Made by a program: the position numbers and the translations under genes
Part shown: in pieces, positions 1 through 8,407 of the stretch
Numbering within the stretch: position 1 is the first letter of the stretch
How the letters are laid out: every line of letters starts with the position of its first letter
The notes under the pieces: generated by a model
The model's input: the letters and a program-made list of their open reading frames with translations, nothing else
Databases searched by the model: none
Told to the model about the DNA's origin: nothing
NCBI GenBank assembly: GCA_026709325.1
Contig: JAPOTF010000154.1
Span: forward strand, 21,867 to 56,911
Direction of reading: 5' to 3'
DNA: 35,045 bases
Origin: Roseovarius sp.
Lineage (GTDB): Bacteria; Pseudomonadota; Alphaproteobacteria; Rhodobacterales; Rhodobacteraceae

Positions 1-671
1 GTCACGTTTCCGGGCCATCGCGCTTAGCCGTCGCCACCACTGGCCAACGCCGCCGAAAGGGGCGTTCAGCTATGCCGCTGCCGGGCAAACCGATGATGTG
101 ATTGCCTTTCTGGCGGCTTTGGAGGCTGGGCCAGTGCATTTGGTTGGCCATTCCCATGGTGGTTACATTGCCGCGCGCATTGCCTGTTTGCGCCCCGATC
201 TGCTGCAATCCATGACGCTGATGGAGCCTGTCGAAGGCCCACGTGCAAGGCCGCTCTCGAGTTGCCGACCGCAAACACGGCGCTGATTTGATGCGCCGGG
301 GCAGGGCGGCCGAGGGCATTGCGCGTTTCCTCGATGCGGTTTGCCTTGAACCCAGGTGGGAGGACGGCACGGAAGAATACCGGGCCATGACCCTGACCAG
401 CGCGAAAACGATTACCGAGCAGGTGCGGGAAAGCCGTCCGCGCCTTGCCGCGCAGGGTTTGCAAAAGATTAGCCGCCCCGTGCTCCTGATGATCGGCGCC
501 CGGCCCATCAGTTCGTTCCCGGAAACACCCGACCGGCTTCAGGAGCTCGTCCCGCATGCGGAACGCGCAGCTGTTCCGGACGCGTCACGCATGATCAATG
601 TCGACAAGGCGGATTTCCTGACAATTCCCGAAGGCTTTTTGATTGACCGGCTTTCAATCATGGCAGGTTGA
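1..671 (+). pseudogene. alpha/beta hydrolase, 5'-truncated by window edge and frameshifted
   Basis: Open from the first bases in frame 2 to about position 286, then continues in frame 3 from about 243 to the stop at 669-671. The first part carries the nucleophile elbow G-H-S-H-G-G (codons near 140-160) followed by a typical helix ending in an L-M-E-P strand. The second part contains the cap region (E-E-Y-R-A-M and a conserved R-P-x-L-A) and the last core strand 'RPVLLMIGAR'. An indel between about 235 and 290 separates the two. The place where the family normally has the catalytic His (A-S-H-M-x-H) reads A-S-R-M-I-N, so the base of the triad seems lost as well. The original function was probably an esterase or C-C hydrolase; the substrate cannot be named. 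It is read as a decayed gene, with sequencing error as the alternative. Confidence 0.75.
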
Positions 672-892
672 AGTCTCCGGGGAAGGCGCGGCGGTTCTCG
701 CCGGCCCGTAATCAAACGACGGCCCCGTTTCCACCCAAACGCCACCGTCCCGCCAGATCTTGTCGCCACGCCCGAGCAGACGCCTTCAATCTTTGGATCG
801 GGCATGCGCGAGAACTCGCGGCCTGAAATCAACTCCTCCGGATCGTTCCGGAAACTGAATGCCACTCGCGTAGCCGGTTGTCAGACTGTTTT
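672..892 (-). other. gap of 221 bp with a possible unidentified gene remnant
   Basis: This lies just downstream of the LysR gene. On the minus strand it contains protein-like patches in two frames, for example 'FRNDPEELISGREFSRMPDP' in one and 'GDKIWRDGGVWVETGPS' in another. No start, ribosome site or recognisable family was found. It may be the tail of a lost gene or chance reading. Function unknown. Confidence 0.25.
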
Positions 893-1807
893 TCACCAGC
901 GGCTTTTGGGAAACCGACTGTTGCGGACATGCGAGAAAAACGCCTCCGCGGCGGGGGACAGGGAACGGCCGGAACGGCGGACGAGGCCGATCCGGCGGCG
1001 TGGGCCGAAGTCCGGTATGTCGCGCAGGATCAGGCTTTCGGTTCGCAGCACCGGCAAGGTGAGACTTGGCAGGGCCGTAATCCCAAGTCCCTCGGTCGCC
1101 AGTGCGCCCGCCGTGGCAAGATGCGCGACTTCGAACCGCGGGGCAAGCCGAACCCCGATTTGCAGGCAGGCCCCGTCCAAAAGCTCGCGCACGCTGGTTC
1201 CCTTTGCCATGGCGATAAAGGGCATCTCCACGATCTCGGACCATGAATAGGGGCGCTCGTTCGCGAGAGGACTATTTGCGGCGCCGATAGCGACAAACTT
1301 GTCGTCAAGCAATGGATAAAAGGCCAGACGGCTGCGCGCGGACACTGTGCCTGCTGCGAACCCGATATCGGCGGCACCGGATTCGACAGCCTCCAGCACC
1401 GTTCTGGACAGAGCATCCATAATCCGCAGATCAATGTCCGGATGCACGCTGGCGAAGCTTTTCAGAAAGCCGGGCAAAAGGCCTGCGGTCACCGATGGCA
1501 AGCCTGCAATCGTCAGCTGCCCGCTGCGGGCTGACAAATGCGCTTCGAACTCCGCCATACCGTGTTGCGCCGCATTCAGAACCCGTTCCGCGATCTTGGA
1601 AAGGGCGAGGCCTGACTCGGTCGGCGCGACATTGCGCGTGTCCCGATCAAACAGCCGGACGCCCAGACGCTCTTCCAGCCCCGAGATCTGGCGCGACATG
1701 CCCGAAGGGGAAAGCCCAAGCTCATCCGCAGCGGCACGATATGTTCCAAACCGGATCAGCGTCAGGACGATTTTATAGTCGTTAAGATTGAGATTGTTGA
1801 TTTCCAC
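893..1807 (-). CDS. LysR-family transcriptional regulator
   Basis: The protein has 304 residues, normal for LysR. Residues about 8-65 form the winged helix-turn-helix, with the usual pattern 'ADELGLSPSGMSRQISGLEE' followed by L-G-V-R-L-F-D-R. Residues about 90-295 form the periplasmic-binding-like effector domain. It is divergent from the TAXI-TRAP operon with only 93 bp between the start codons, the classic position of a LysR regulator controlling its neighbour and itself. It is therefore inferred to sense the imported acid, or a derivative, and to regulate the operon. The effector is unknown. The last residues after 'AEAFFSHVR' are not family-typical, so the extreme C-terminus could be slightly altered. 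Confidence 0.93.
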   Translation of the reverse strand: MEINNLNLNDYKIVLTLIRFGTYRAAADELGLSPSGMSRQISGLEERLGVRLFDRDTRNVAPTESGLALSKIAERVLNAAQHGMAEFEAHLSARSGQLTIAGLPSVTAGLLPGFLKSFASVHPDIDLRIMDALSRTVLEAVESGAADIGFAAGTVSARSRLAFYPLLDDKFVAIGAANSPLANERPYSWSEIVEMPFIAMAKGTSVRELLDGACLQIGVRLAPRFEVAHLATAGALATEGLGITALPSLTLPVLRTESLILRDIPDFGPRRRIGLVRRSGRSLSPAAEAFFSHVRNSRFPKSRW

Positions 1808-1834
1808 GCACTAATTGTGCCAGAACCGGATGTT

Positions 1835-1863
1835 TTGGCAACAGAAACTTTGATGCATAATTT
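1835..1863 (+). promoter_or_regulatory. candidate promoter for the TAXI-TRAP operon
   Basis: A TTGGCA box (1835-1840) precedes CATAAT (1856-1861) with a short 15-bp spacer, or TAATTT (1858-1863) with 17 bp. It lies between the divergent LysR gene and the TAXI gene. Short TGCCA/TGGCA inverted arms surround this area and could be part of a LysR site. Judged by eye only. Confidence 0.3.
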
Positions 1864-1900
1864 GCTCCAGACTCGAAAAGCAATTCAATGGGAGAACCAA

Positions 1901-2863
1901 ATGAAGCATTCACTGATCACCTTGCTGGGGGCCACGCTGCTGGCAGGACCCGTTCTGGCGCAAGACAAAGACCTGCTGATCGGATCCACCTCGGCCTCGT
2001 CCAGCCACTATGGATATTTCGTGGCCGTCGGACAGCTCATCAATGAGAATGCAGAGGGGCTGAAGGCATCGGTTGTGGAAACCGGCGCGACCATGGACAA
2101 CATCCGCCGCATGTCCCGTGGTCAGGTCGACCTTGCGCTGGTCACCACAAACGCCGTTCAGCACGCGGTTACCGGCAAAAACGCCTTTGATGGCAACCCG
2201 CAGGATCTTCGTCTGCTTTGGGTTTATACAAACGCGCCGCAAAATGTTGTGGTGCGCGCAGACGCCAATGTGAGCAGCCTTGAAGAACTTTCCGATATCC
2301 GCTTTAACCCGGGCATCAAGGGTTCAAGCACGGAAGCGACCACGGAAGCGGTGTTCGACACTCTCGGGCTGTCGGCGGATTACGTGCGGGGATCGACGAC
2401 GGATATCGTCGGTGCGATCAAGGACAATCGCGTTGCAGGATACGTTAAGTCGGGATCCGGTCGGAAACTCGATGGATCGACAATGGATATTGCCACCTCG
2501 GTTGACATCAGCGTGATCGGGCTGACCGATGCCCAGGCGGAAAAACTGAGCCGGGAAATGCCCGACATATCAGTTGTGGATATCCCGGCGGGTGTGGCGG
2601 ATGGGATTCCCGCCTACAGCACCTGGAGCTTCGGGGTTGGCGTCGCCGCACCTGCATCGATGGACGATGAGACCGCCTATCGGATCGTGTCGGCCATCAT
2701 GTCGGACGACAGCGCCCAGGCGAACGCGATGGCGAGCCTGAAAGGTGTCGATCTTGCCGAGATGACCCTGAACTATGGTACTGTAGCGCTGCATCCCGGC
2801 GCTCTTCGCTGGTTCGAGGAAAACGGCCACAACGTTCCGGAAAAGCTCAAGTCTGGAAATTGA
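1901..2863 (+). CDS. TAXI-family TRAP transporter solute-binding protein
   Basis: This is a 320-residue periplasmic receptor for a TRAP transporter. The start at 1901 is preferred because GGAGAA lies at 1891-1896 and the resulting N-terminus is a clean signal peptide (basic M-K-H, hydrophobic core, cleavage after A-L-A-type 'GPVLAQ'). An in-frame ATG at 1817 would bury the signal peptide. The mature part has the TAXI features: an early G-S-T-S-A-S-S-S-H-Y-G substrate loop and 'GQVDLALVTTNAV' in the first lobe. TAXI proteins bind small organic acids or amino acids; the ligand here cannot be named. It is followed after 6 bp by the fused permease. Expression is probably controlled by the divergent LysR protein. 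Confidence 0.93.
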   Translation: MKHSLITLLGATLLAGPVLAQDKDLLIGSTSASSSHYGYFVAVGQLINENAEGLKASVVETGATMDNIRRMSRGQVDLALVTTNAVQHAVTGKNAFDGNPQDLRLLWVYTNAPQNVVVRADANVSSLEELSDIRFNPGIKGSSTEATTEAVFDTLGLSADYVRGSTTDIVGAIKDNRVAGYVKSGSGRKLDGSTMDIATSVDISVIGLTDAQAEKLSREMPDISVVDIPAGVADGIPAYSTWSFGVGVAAPASMDDETAYRIVSAIMSDDSAQANAMASLKGVDLAEMTLNYGTVALHPGALRWFEENGHNVPEKLKSGN

Positions 2864-2869
2864 TCTGGC

Positions 2870-4729
2870 ATGACGCTTGAACGCACTCAGAAGGCGCTGG
2901 CGATTATCGTCGGTGCCTTCGTCTTTTACACCGCCGCGACTGGCCCGTTCGAAGGGCTGATACAGCGCGCGATTTTTCTGGCGCTTGTCTGCGCGCTCGG
3001 CTTTACCCTTTACCCGCTTGCCGCGGGCAAGCCCTGGCGTCGGTCTGGCCTTGCGGTTGACCTTCTGCTGTGCGCGGCCACCCTTGCCGCATGTTCCTAT
3101 GTTGTCTGGAACTACGACAGGATCATGACCACTTTGCCGTGGGCGACAACTCTGGACAAGGCGCTGACGCTGGCCCTTGTGATTTCGGTACTCGAACTGG
3201 GAAGGCGAACCGTTGGCATGATTTTCCCGGCGCTTGTTGTTGCGGGCATCGGCTATGCATTGTTCGGCAATATGATGCCGGGCGCCCTGCGCCATCGCGG
3301 TTTTGACGCGTCATTTGTGACCGAAACAATTTTTCTTGGCGATTTGGGCATCTGGGGCATGCTGACCGGCGTTGCAGCCACGGTTATTGCTTCGTTCGTT
3401 CTCTTCGGCGCCCTCTTGCTCCATACGGGCGGCGGTCAGGCCTTCATGGACCTTGCGATGCGGTTGGGAGGTCGCCAACCGGGGGGCGCTGCCAAAATCG
3501 CGACCATTTCCAGCGGTCTCTTCGGAATGATCTCTGGATCGGCGGTGGCCAATGTCGCGACCACCGGCAACTTCACGATCCCCATGATGATCCGCCTTGG
3601 CTATCCACGCCCGTTTGCGGCCGCGGTCGAGGCCGTCGCATCGACCGGTGGGCAGATTGCGCCACCAATCATGGGTGCCGCCGCCTTCGTGATGGCTGAA
3701 ATTCTGGGACTGCCCTATGTCACCATCATTGCCGCGGCGATCCTGCCCGCAGTGATGTTCTATATCTCTGTTTTCATGACGGTACATTTCGTCGCCTTGC
3801 GCCGTGGCCTCGCCATCGTCCCCGAAGAAGATCTTCCGGCCTGGGCGGCAATCATCGCGCCTCGCCGCGCGCTTCCCGTTCTTGCGGCTTTGGGAGGGCT
3901 TGGCATTGGCATCTGGCTCGGGCGCTCAATCGCCACGTCCGCCTTCTATGGGGTGGTCGGATTGCTGGCCACTTTCATCGCCACGCAGGTCGGACAGCTG
4001 TCCCCGCGCGACATGCTGGGCCGCATCATCGCGGGGCTTGAGGACGCTGGCAAAGGCATGGTGATCATCGGTGTGCTTCTTGCCGGCGCGCAGGTGCTGG
4101 TGTCGATGATCAATCTGACCGGCATCGGCGTGACGCTGTCATCCCTGATTGTGACCATGGCCGGGGATTCCGTTGTGCTGGTGTCGATTATCGTTGGCCT
4201 TGTTTGCCTTGTTATGGGAATGGGCCTGCCGACCACGGCCGCCTATGTTCTTGTGGCCGCCGTTCTGGCCCCGGCCATGACCGCTGTGGGGGCTGATCCG
4301 CTTGCCGCCCATCTGTTCGTGTTCTACTTCGCCACGATCTCGGTCATCACGCCGCCGGTTTGTGTCGCTGTCTTTGTCGGGTCGGGAATTGCCGGGACGA
4401 ACTGGCTGCCCGCCGCCGGCGAAGCCGTGCGCCTGGGCGCGGTGACCTATCTGGTGCCGTTCCTGCTCATCTTCTATCCGGGAATGACGATGAATGGCGG
4501 GGTTGCCGGCATCGCCGAAGCGATCGCCGCGGGATTTGCGCTGGTACTGGCGGTGCCCGCGCTTCTTGCCGGTGCCAGACTGACGAGGTGCCGCGTTCTC
4601 GATATCGGCCTGTTTCTGCTGATCATCGCGCTGGCCATCTGGCCGCATCCGGTCACCCCCTTCATCGCGCTGGCGACCTTTCTCGGCGCCCGCAGCCTCG
4701 GTGGCGCGGCTCGAAAGGTTTCGGCGTGA
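2870..4729 (+). CDS. TRAP transporter fused 4TM/12TM permease (TAXI type)
   Basis: The protein has 619 residues and is almost entirely hydrophobic. The N-terminal ~130 residues form four membrane spans replacing the separate small DctQ subunit; the remainder is a DctM-like large subunit. The conserved 'SGSAVANVATTGNFTIPMM' stretch and 'GGQIAPPIMGAAAFVMAE' mark the transport core, and 'GMGLPTTAAYVLVA' its second half. It works with the preceding TAXI receptor as a Na+- or H+-driven uptake system in the inner membrane. Its stop codon overlaps the GTG start of the AtuA gene, indicating translational coupling. There is no strong ribosome site, consistent with coupling to the TAXI gene. Confidence 0.94.
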   Translation: MTLERTQKALAIIVGAFVFYTAATGPFEGLIQRAIFLALVCALGFTLYPLAAGKPWRRSGLAVDLLLCAATLAACSYVVWNYDRIMTTLPWATTLDKALTLALVISVLELGRRTVGMIFPALVVAGIGYALFGNMMPGALRHRGFDASFVTETIFLGDLGIWGMLTGVAATVIASFVLFGALLLHTGGGQAFMDLAMRLGGRQPGGAAKIATISSGLFGMISGSAVANVATTGNFTIPMMIRLGYPRPFAAAVEAVASTGGQIAPPIMGAAAFVMAEILGLPYVTIIAAAILPAVMFYISVFMTVHFVALRRGLAIVPEEDLPAWAAIIAPRRALPVLAALGGLGIGIWLGRSIATSAFYGVVGLLATFIATQVGQLSPRDMLGRIIAGLEDAGKGMVIIGVLLAGAQVLVSMINLTGIGVTLSSLIVTMAGDSVVLVSIIVGLVCLVMGMGLPTTAAYVLVAAVLAPAMTAVGADPLAAHLFVFYFATISVITPPVCVAVFVGSGIAGTNWLPAAGEAVRLGAVTYLVPFLLIFYPGMTMNGGVAGIAEAIAAGFALVLAVPALLAGARLTRCRVLDIGLFLLIIALAIWPHPVTPFIALATFLGARSLGGAARKVSA

Positions 4730-6069
4730 GAAGAGTTCGCATCGGCGCCGGGGCAGGCTTTCAGGGCGACCGCATAGACCCGGCGGTCGACCTGGCGACG
4801 CGCGGCGCGCTGGATTTCCTCGTGTTCGAATGTCTGGCCGAGCGCACAATCGCTTTGGCCCAGCAAAACCGGCGCAAGGATCCATCCGCGGGCTTTGATC
4901 CACTGCTGGAGCGCCGCATGCGCGCCGTCTTGCCGACATGCGCGCAAAACGGCACCCGGATCGTGACAAACATGGGCGCTGCAAACCCTTTGGCCGCGGC
5001 GTGTCTGGTGCAGCGAATTGCGCGTGAACTGGGTCTGTCGGTGAAAATTGCCGCGGTCACGGGCGACGACGTGCTGGACCGGATCGGCCCGCATCTGCTT
5101 GAGGAGACCGCCGCACCCGCCTCGGCTCTTGGGCAAAATCTGATTTCCGCGAATGCCTATATCGGATGCCGGGCGATCGTCTCGGCACTAGACGCGGGCG
5201 CAGACGTTGTAATCTGCGGCCGCGCCTCGGATCCGGCTCTCTTCCTAGGTCCTCTGGTCCATTCCTTTGGGTGGCACATGGACGATTGGACCAGGCTTGG
5301 CCGCGGCACGCTGGTGGGACATCTGCTTGAATGCGCCGCGCAAATCACAGGCGGATACTTCGCCGACCCTGGTGTGAAATGCGTGCCCGACCTTGCTCAT
5401 GTGGGCTTCCCTCTGGCCGAGGTCGCGCCCGATGGAAATGCCGTGATCACCAAACTTCCAGGTACAGGGGGGCTGGTCAGCCGCTCAACATGCACCGAGC
5501 AACTGCTCTATGAAATCCATGATCCGGAGCGGTATTTCCAGCCTGATGTCATCGCCGATTTTTCCCGCGTGACACTGGAAGAGATTGGTCCCGACCGTGT
5601 CGCGGTTTCCGGCGCTTCCGGCAAGCCGGCGACCGGTGCCATCAAGGTCTCGGTCGGGTATCATGATGGCTGGCTGGGCGAAGGACAGATTTCCTATGCC
5701 GGTGCGAACTGCGTGGCGCGCGGCCGGCTTGCGCTTGATCTGATCCATGCCCGACTTGCCGATTGCGGCACGGGCATTCTGGAAGACAGAGGCGATCTGA
5801 TCGGCATTGATGCCACCTGCCGCAGAGCCTCGCTTCCACTTCCCGCGCTCGCCGACATTCGCGTGCGATATGCGGCGCGGTGCCGTGACGAAGCCACGGC
5901 ACGGCGGATCGGGGAAGAGATCGAGGCCCTGTATCTCTGCGGTCCCGCAGGCGGGGGCGGCGTCTTCAAGACCGTCCGCGAAATCGTCGGTGTCGCATCC
6001 GCGTTCATTTCAGCGGAGCACGTCACCGTGACGCACGAGATTTTGGAGGATCAGCATGAAGCTGCATAG
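4726..6069 (+). CDS. AtuA family protein (DUF1446, acyclic-terpene-utilisation type)
   Basis: The protein has 447 residues from a GTG start at 4726, with AAAGG about 9 bases upstream. The frame is open further upstream but that part is antisense-quality sequence inside the permease gene. The AtuA fold is recognised from the opening 'RIGAGAGFQGDRIDPAVDLA', 'TNMGAANPLAAACLVQRIA', 'VVICGRASDPALFLGPLVH' and the C-terminal 'YLCGPAGGGGVF'. Members occur in citronellol/geraniol catabolism clusters and in many TRAP-linked operons; their precise reaction is poorly defined. Here no terpene carboxylase genes are adjacent, so the role is more likely processing of the acid imported by the TRAP system (inference). 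It overlaps both neighbours. Confidence 0.9.
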   Translation: MRRVRIGAGAGFQGDRIDPAVDLATRGALDFLVFECLAERTIALAQQNRRKDPSAGFDPLLERRMRAVLPTCAQNGTRIVTNMGAANPLAAACLVQRIARELGLSVKIAAVTGDDVLDRIGPHLLEETAAPASALGQNLISANAYIGCRAIVSALDAGADVVICGRASDPALFLGPLVHSFGWHMDDWTRLGRGTLVGHLLECAAQITGGYFADPGVKCVPDLAHVGFPLAEVAPDGNAVITKLPGTGGLVSRSTCTEQLLYEIHDPERYFQPDVIADFSRVTLEEIGPDRVAVSGASGKPATGAIKVSVGYHDGWLGEGQISYAGANCVARGRLALDLIHARLADCGTGILEDRGDLIGIDATCRRASLPLPALADIRVRYAARCRDEATARRIGEEIEALYLCGPAGGGGVFKTVREIVGVASAFISAEHVTVTHEILEDQHEAA

Positions 6070-6355
6070 AATTGCCCACGCTCGTGCAGGAGACAAGGGC
6101 GATATCTCCAACATCTCGGTGATCGCCTATCACCCAAAAGATTGGCCATTGATCAAAGAACGCCTCAGCGAGGCGCGTGTCGCGTCTCATTTCGGGGTCG
6201 CCGATGCCGAGTGTGTCAAACGGTACGTGCTGCCGCAGCTTCATGCCTTGAATTTTGTAGTGCGTGGCGCGCTCGCAGGCGGGGTCACGCGCTCGCTCGC
6301 TCTCGATACCCACGGCAAATGCCTGGCTTCCGTGCTGCTCGAAATGGAACTTTGA
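6056..6355 (+). CDS. small AtuA-associated protein (AtuA-like ferredoxin-fold domain)
   Basis: This 99-residue protein starts at an ATG preceded by GGAGGATCAGC and overlaps the AtuA gene by 14 bp. The opening 'LHRIAHARAGDKGDISNISV' is the hallmark of the small domain that in other AtuA proteins is fused to the C-terminus; here it is separate. It has no cysteines arranged as a cluster ligand set, so despite the fold name it should not bind Fe-S. It probably forms a complex with the preceding gene product. It is the last gene of the LysR-controlled operon, and no clear terminator follows in the 50 bp before the convergent oxygenase gene. Confidence 0.88.
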   Translation: MKLHRIAHARAGDKGDISNISVIAYHPKDWPLIKERLSEARVASHFGVADAECVKRYVLPQLHALNFVVRGALAGGVTRSLALDTHGKCLASVLLEMEL

Positions 6356-6405
6356 AAACCGCGGGTCGGCCCCGGGATGCATAAGGCGCATGAATAAATC
6401 ATAAC

Positions 6406-7287
6406 CTAGTTCTCTCCGGCCTGAGCGGCGTAGATCGACGTGTAGCCGCCAGACCAATCGGGAGGAATTTGACAAGGCCGCGGATCATGTTCGGCCCATT
6501 GGACATGCCTGCCGCGTACAATCCTGTAGGTGTTCCTGGTTGGCTGCGGATGAGCGGTGTAGGGTTTGGCATCCGCGGAAGTGTAGCAGTTCAGAAGAAG
6601 TGGCCGCGGAATGGGATTCTTCGAGGCTGGCGAGTAATGAAGTGTCCGGGCATTGTGGACCGTTATGCTGCCCGCCTTGCCGGTCATGTATTCGACGCGG
6701 GACATGTCCAGGCCTGCGGCATCGTCATCTGATAGCATTCCGGACCAGTTTCCGTTCGCATCGTACTGGTTGTAGAGATCCATGTTGTGGGATCCCCCGA
6801 GCGCCGCCAGCGGGCCGTTCAACATGTCAGTGTCGGCAAGATAGCAGCCGATTGTCAGCACGTTGTAGTTGGTGTGCGGAAAGAACTGGATGTCCTGGTG
6901 CCATTTCACCGCATCGGACGCGTCAAACCATTTGAAGTTCAGCTTGGAGTGGTGAAAGACCACGTTTGGCCCAAGCAGATCGGTCGCCACATCGGCCATG
7001 AGACCGGTTGAAAACGCCCAATAGGCCTCGTGTTGAATATCGGGGCTTTTCAGGCGGCGCAGTATCGGGTTTTCGGCCGAGTGCTCGGGCCCAATGTCGA
7101 AACTGTCATTGGACTCGGTCACCGCGCGGCTCTTGTCCTGAAATTCAGCCGTGACGCGCTGCAGCACGGTCAGTGTTTCGGCAGGTACGAATTCTTCCAC
7201 GGATACAAAGCCATCTCCGAAATAGGCTTCCCGTTGCGACTGGGTAAGAACCCTGGCAGGTTCCTTCAAAATGTCTTCCATTTTCAT
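6406..7287 (-). CDS. phytanoyl-CoA dioxygenase (PhyH) family oxygenase
   Basis: A 293-residue Fe(II)/2-oxoglutarate-dependent oxygenase. The facial triad is visible as W-H-Q-D (H130, D132) and H217 in 'NARTLHYSPASKNPIPRP', with the 2-oxoglutarate-binding Arg at 228. The start ATG follows GGGAGATGAGAT, a good ribosome site. It lies 3 bp downstream of the disrupted Rieske gene, so it was probably the third gene of the PanB-like/Rieske/PhyH transcription unit and is the only one still intact. PhyH proteins hydroxylate varied small molecules besides phytanoyl-CoA; the substrate is unknown. Confidence 0.88.
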   Translation of the reverse strand: MKMEDILKEPARVLTQSQREAYFGDGFVSVEEFVPAETLTVLQRVTAEFQDKSRAVTESNDSFDIGPEHSAENPILRRLKSPDIQHEAYWAFSTGLMADVATDLLGPNVVFHHSKLNFKWFDASDAVKWHQDIQFFPHTNYNVLTIGCYLADTDMLNGPLAALGGSHNMDLYNQYDANGNWSGMLSDDDAAGLDMSRVEYMTGKAGSITVHNARTLHYSPASKNPIPRPLLLNCYTSADAKPYTAHPQPTRNTYRIVRGRHVQWAEHDPRPCQIPPDWSGGYTSIYAAQAGEN

Positions 7288-7290
7288 ATC

Positions 7291-8407
7291 TCATCTCCCA
7301 ATTTGGAATCTGTCGCTCGTCTGGTTTAGAGGACGTCCCTCTGCCTTCAGCTGCCTGTTAAGGATCTGACGCACCTTTACCCCGGCTCCATCGGCCCCGA
7401 GTGTGACCTCCGGAAAATCCATTCCACGCGGATCTGTCGCCACGTTCGCCTGAAGTTTCTGAAGCAGCGCCTTGTCCTCGTTAAACGCCGCGACGACGCT
7501 TGCCCTTGTCTTCTCGGCAACCTCATCAATGATTTCCGGCACATCAAAGGCCGCGCCCCAGAAATAGTGCGTGTTCCCGCAGGTGGATGGGGTAAGGATA
7601 TGGCAGCCGCGCATAATGAAGTCCGACCGGCATCCCTCTTCAGGGTTGGGATCATGGACGTTCCAGTCGGAGAAGGAAATCGCCAACGAGGGCATGCGGC
7701 CCTTTTGCACGCGCTTGATCGGCTTGTCTTCCGGCAGGCCCATGCCGGCGCAAAAGAGCGGTGACAAAGGAGCCAGATCAAATTCCTGCTCATAGCAAAC
7801 GGTGTCGCCCTCCATGTAGGTGTCGGGCGCTGTGACCCAGTCGTCCTGCTTGAAGGTGTTTTTGTGCAGGAAAGCTATATGGGTCAGATCCATTACATTC
7901 TCGCGGATCAGTATCCAGTTGGCCGCCACTTCCATGTAACCGGTAATAAAGCTCCAGTTTGGGTCGGTTTGATAGCCGACGTCTGGAGGATCGCAATCGA
8001 TTGCCTTGGGATCGCCCATCCATATCCAGACGAAAGCACCGACTTCACGCACCGGATAAGACGGGATTTGCGCGGTTTTGGGCATAATGGTTGCGTGGGA
8101 GCCTTGGTGCAGTGCCCGCCCGCGTTGAACTCCATTCCGTGGTACGGGCATGCGATCTTGTCGCCAACGACATGACCTTCCGAGAGAGGCGCCCATCGGG
8201 GTGCGGGCATCGATCATACAGAGCCGCTGGCGTGCTATCCTCAAGCCGGTAGAGAACCACGGGAGTTTCCAAAAGCCAGCGCGGCACGGGCTTGGTGGTC
8301 ACCTCGCTGGAATAGGCCGCAACCCACCACATGTTGCGCGGAAAGTTGTCCTCAAGCATCCCGTTTGGTATTCGCTGGCCAGTGGGGTGTTTAACGTCGT
8401 CCTTCAT
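7291..8407 (-). pseudogene. Rieske non-heme iron oxygenase (VanA-like), two frameshifts
   Basis: Three minus-strand frames join into one aromatic-ring oxygenase alpha subunit. The start at 8407 (ATG after GGAGAGAAAAGGCGAAAC) reads 'NFPRNMWWVAAYSSEV' to D-R-C-P-H, the first Rieske ligand pair. The frame then changes inside a C run (8198-8201 on the plus strand are G), apparently a 2-base expansion, and continues 'RWAPLSEGHVVGDKIACPYH', the second pair. A 1-base loss near 8089-8096 leads to the last frame, which carries the mononuclear iron ligands in 'NVMDLTHIAFLH'. If both shifts are repaired, the full domain order of vanillate-demethylase-type oxygenases is present. The ATG overlaps the PanB-like stop (ATGA). 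The substrate is probably a substituted aromatic or similar ring acid. Confidence 0.85.

Noticed and set aside
2570..4984. Long minus-strand frames across the TRAP permease
   Set aside because: They are Arg/His-rich shadows of a strongly recognised plus-strand gene.
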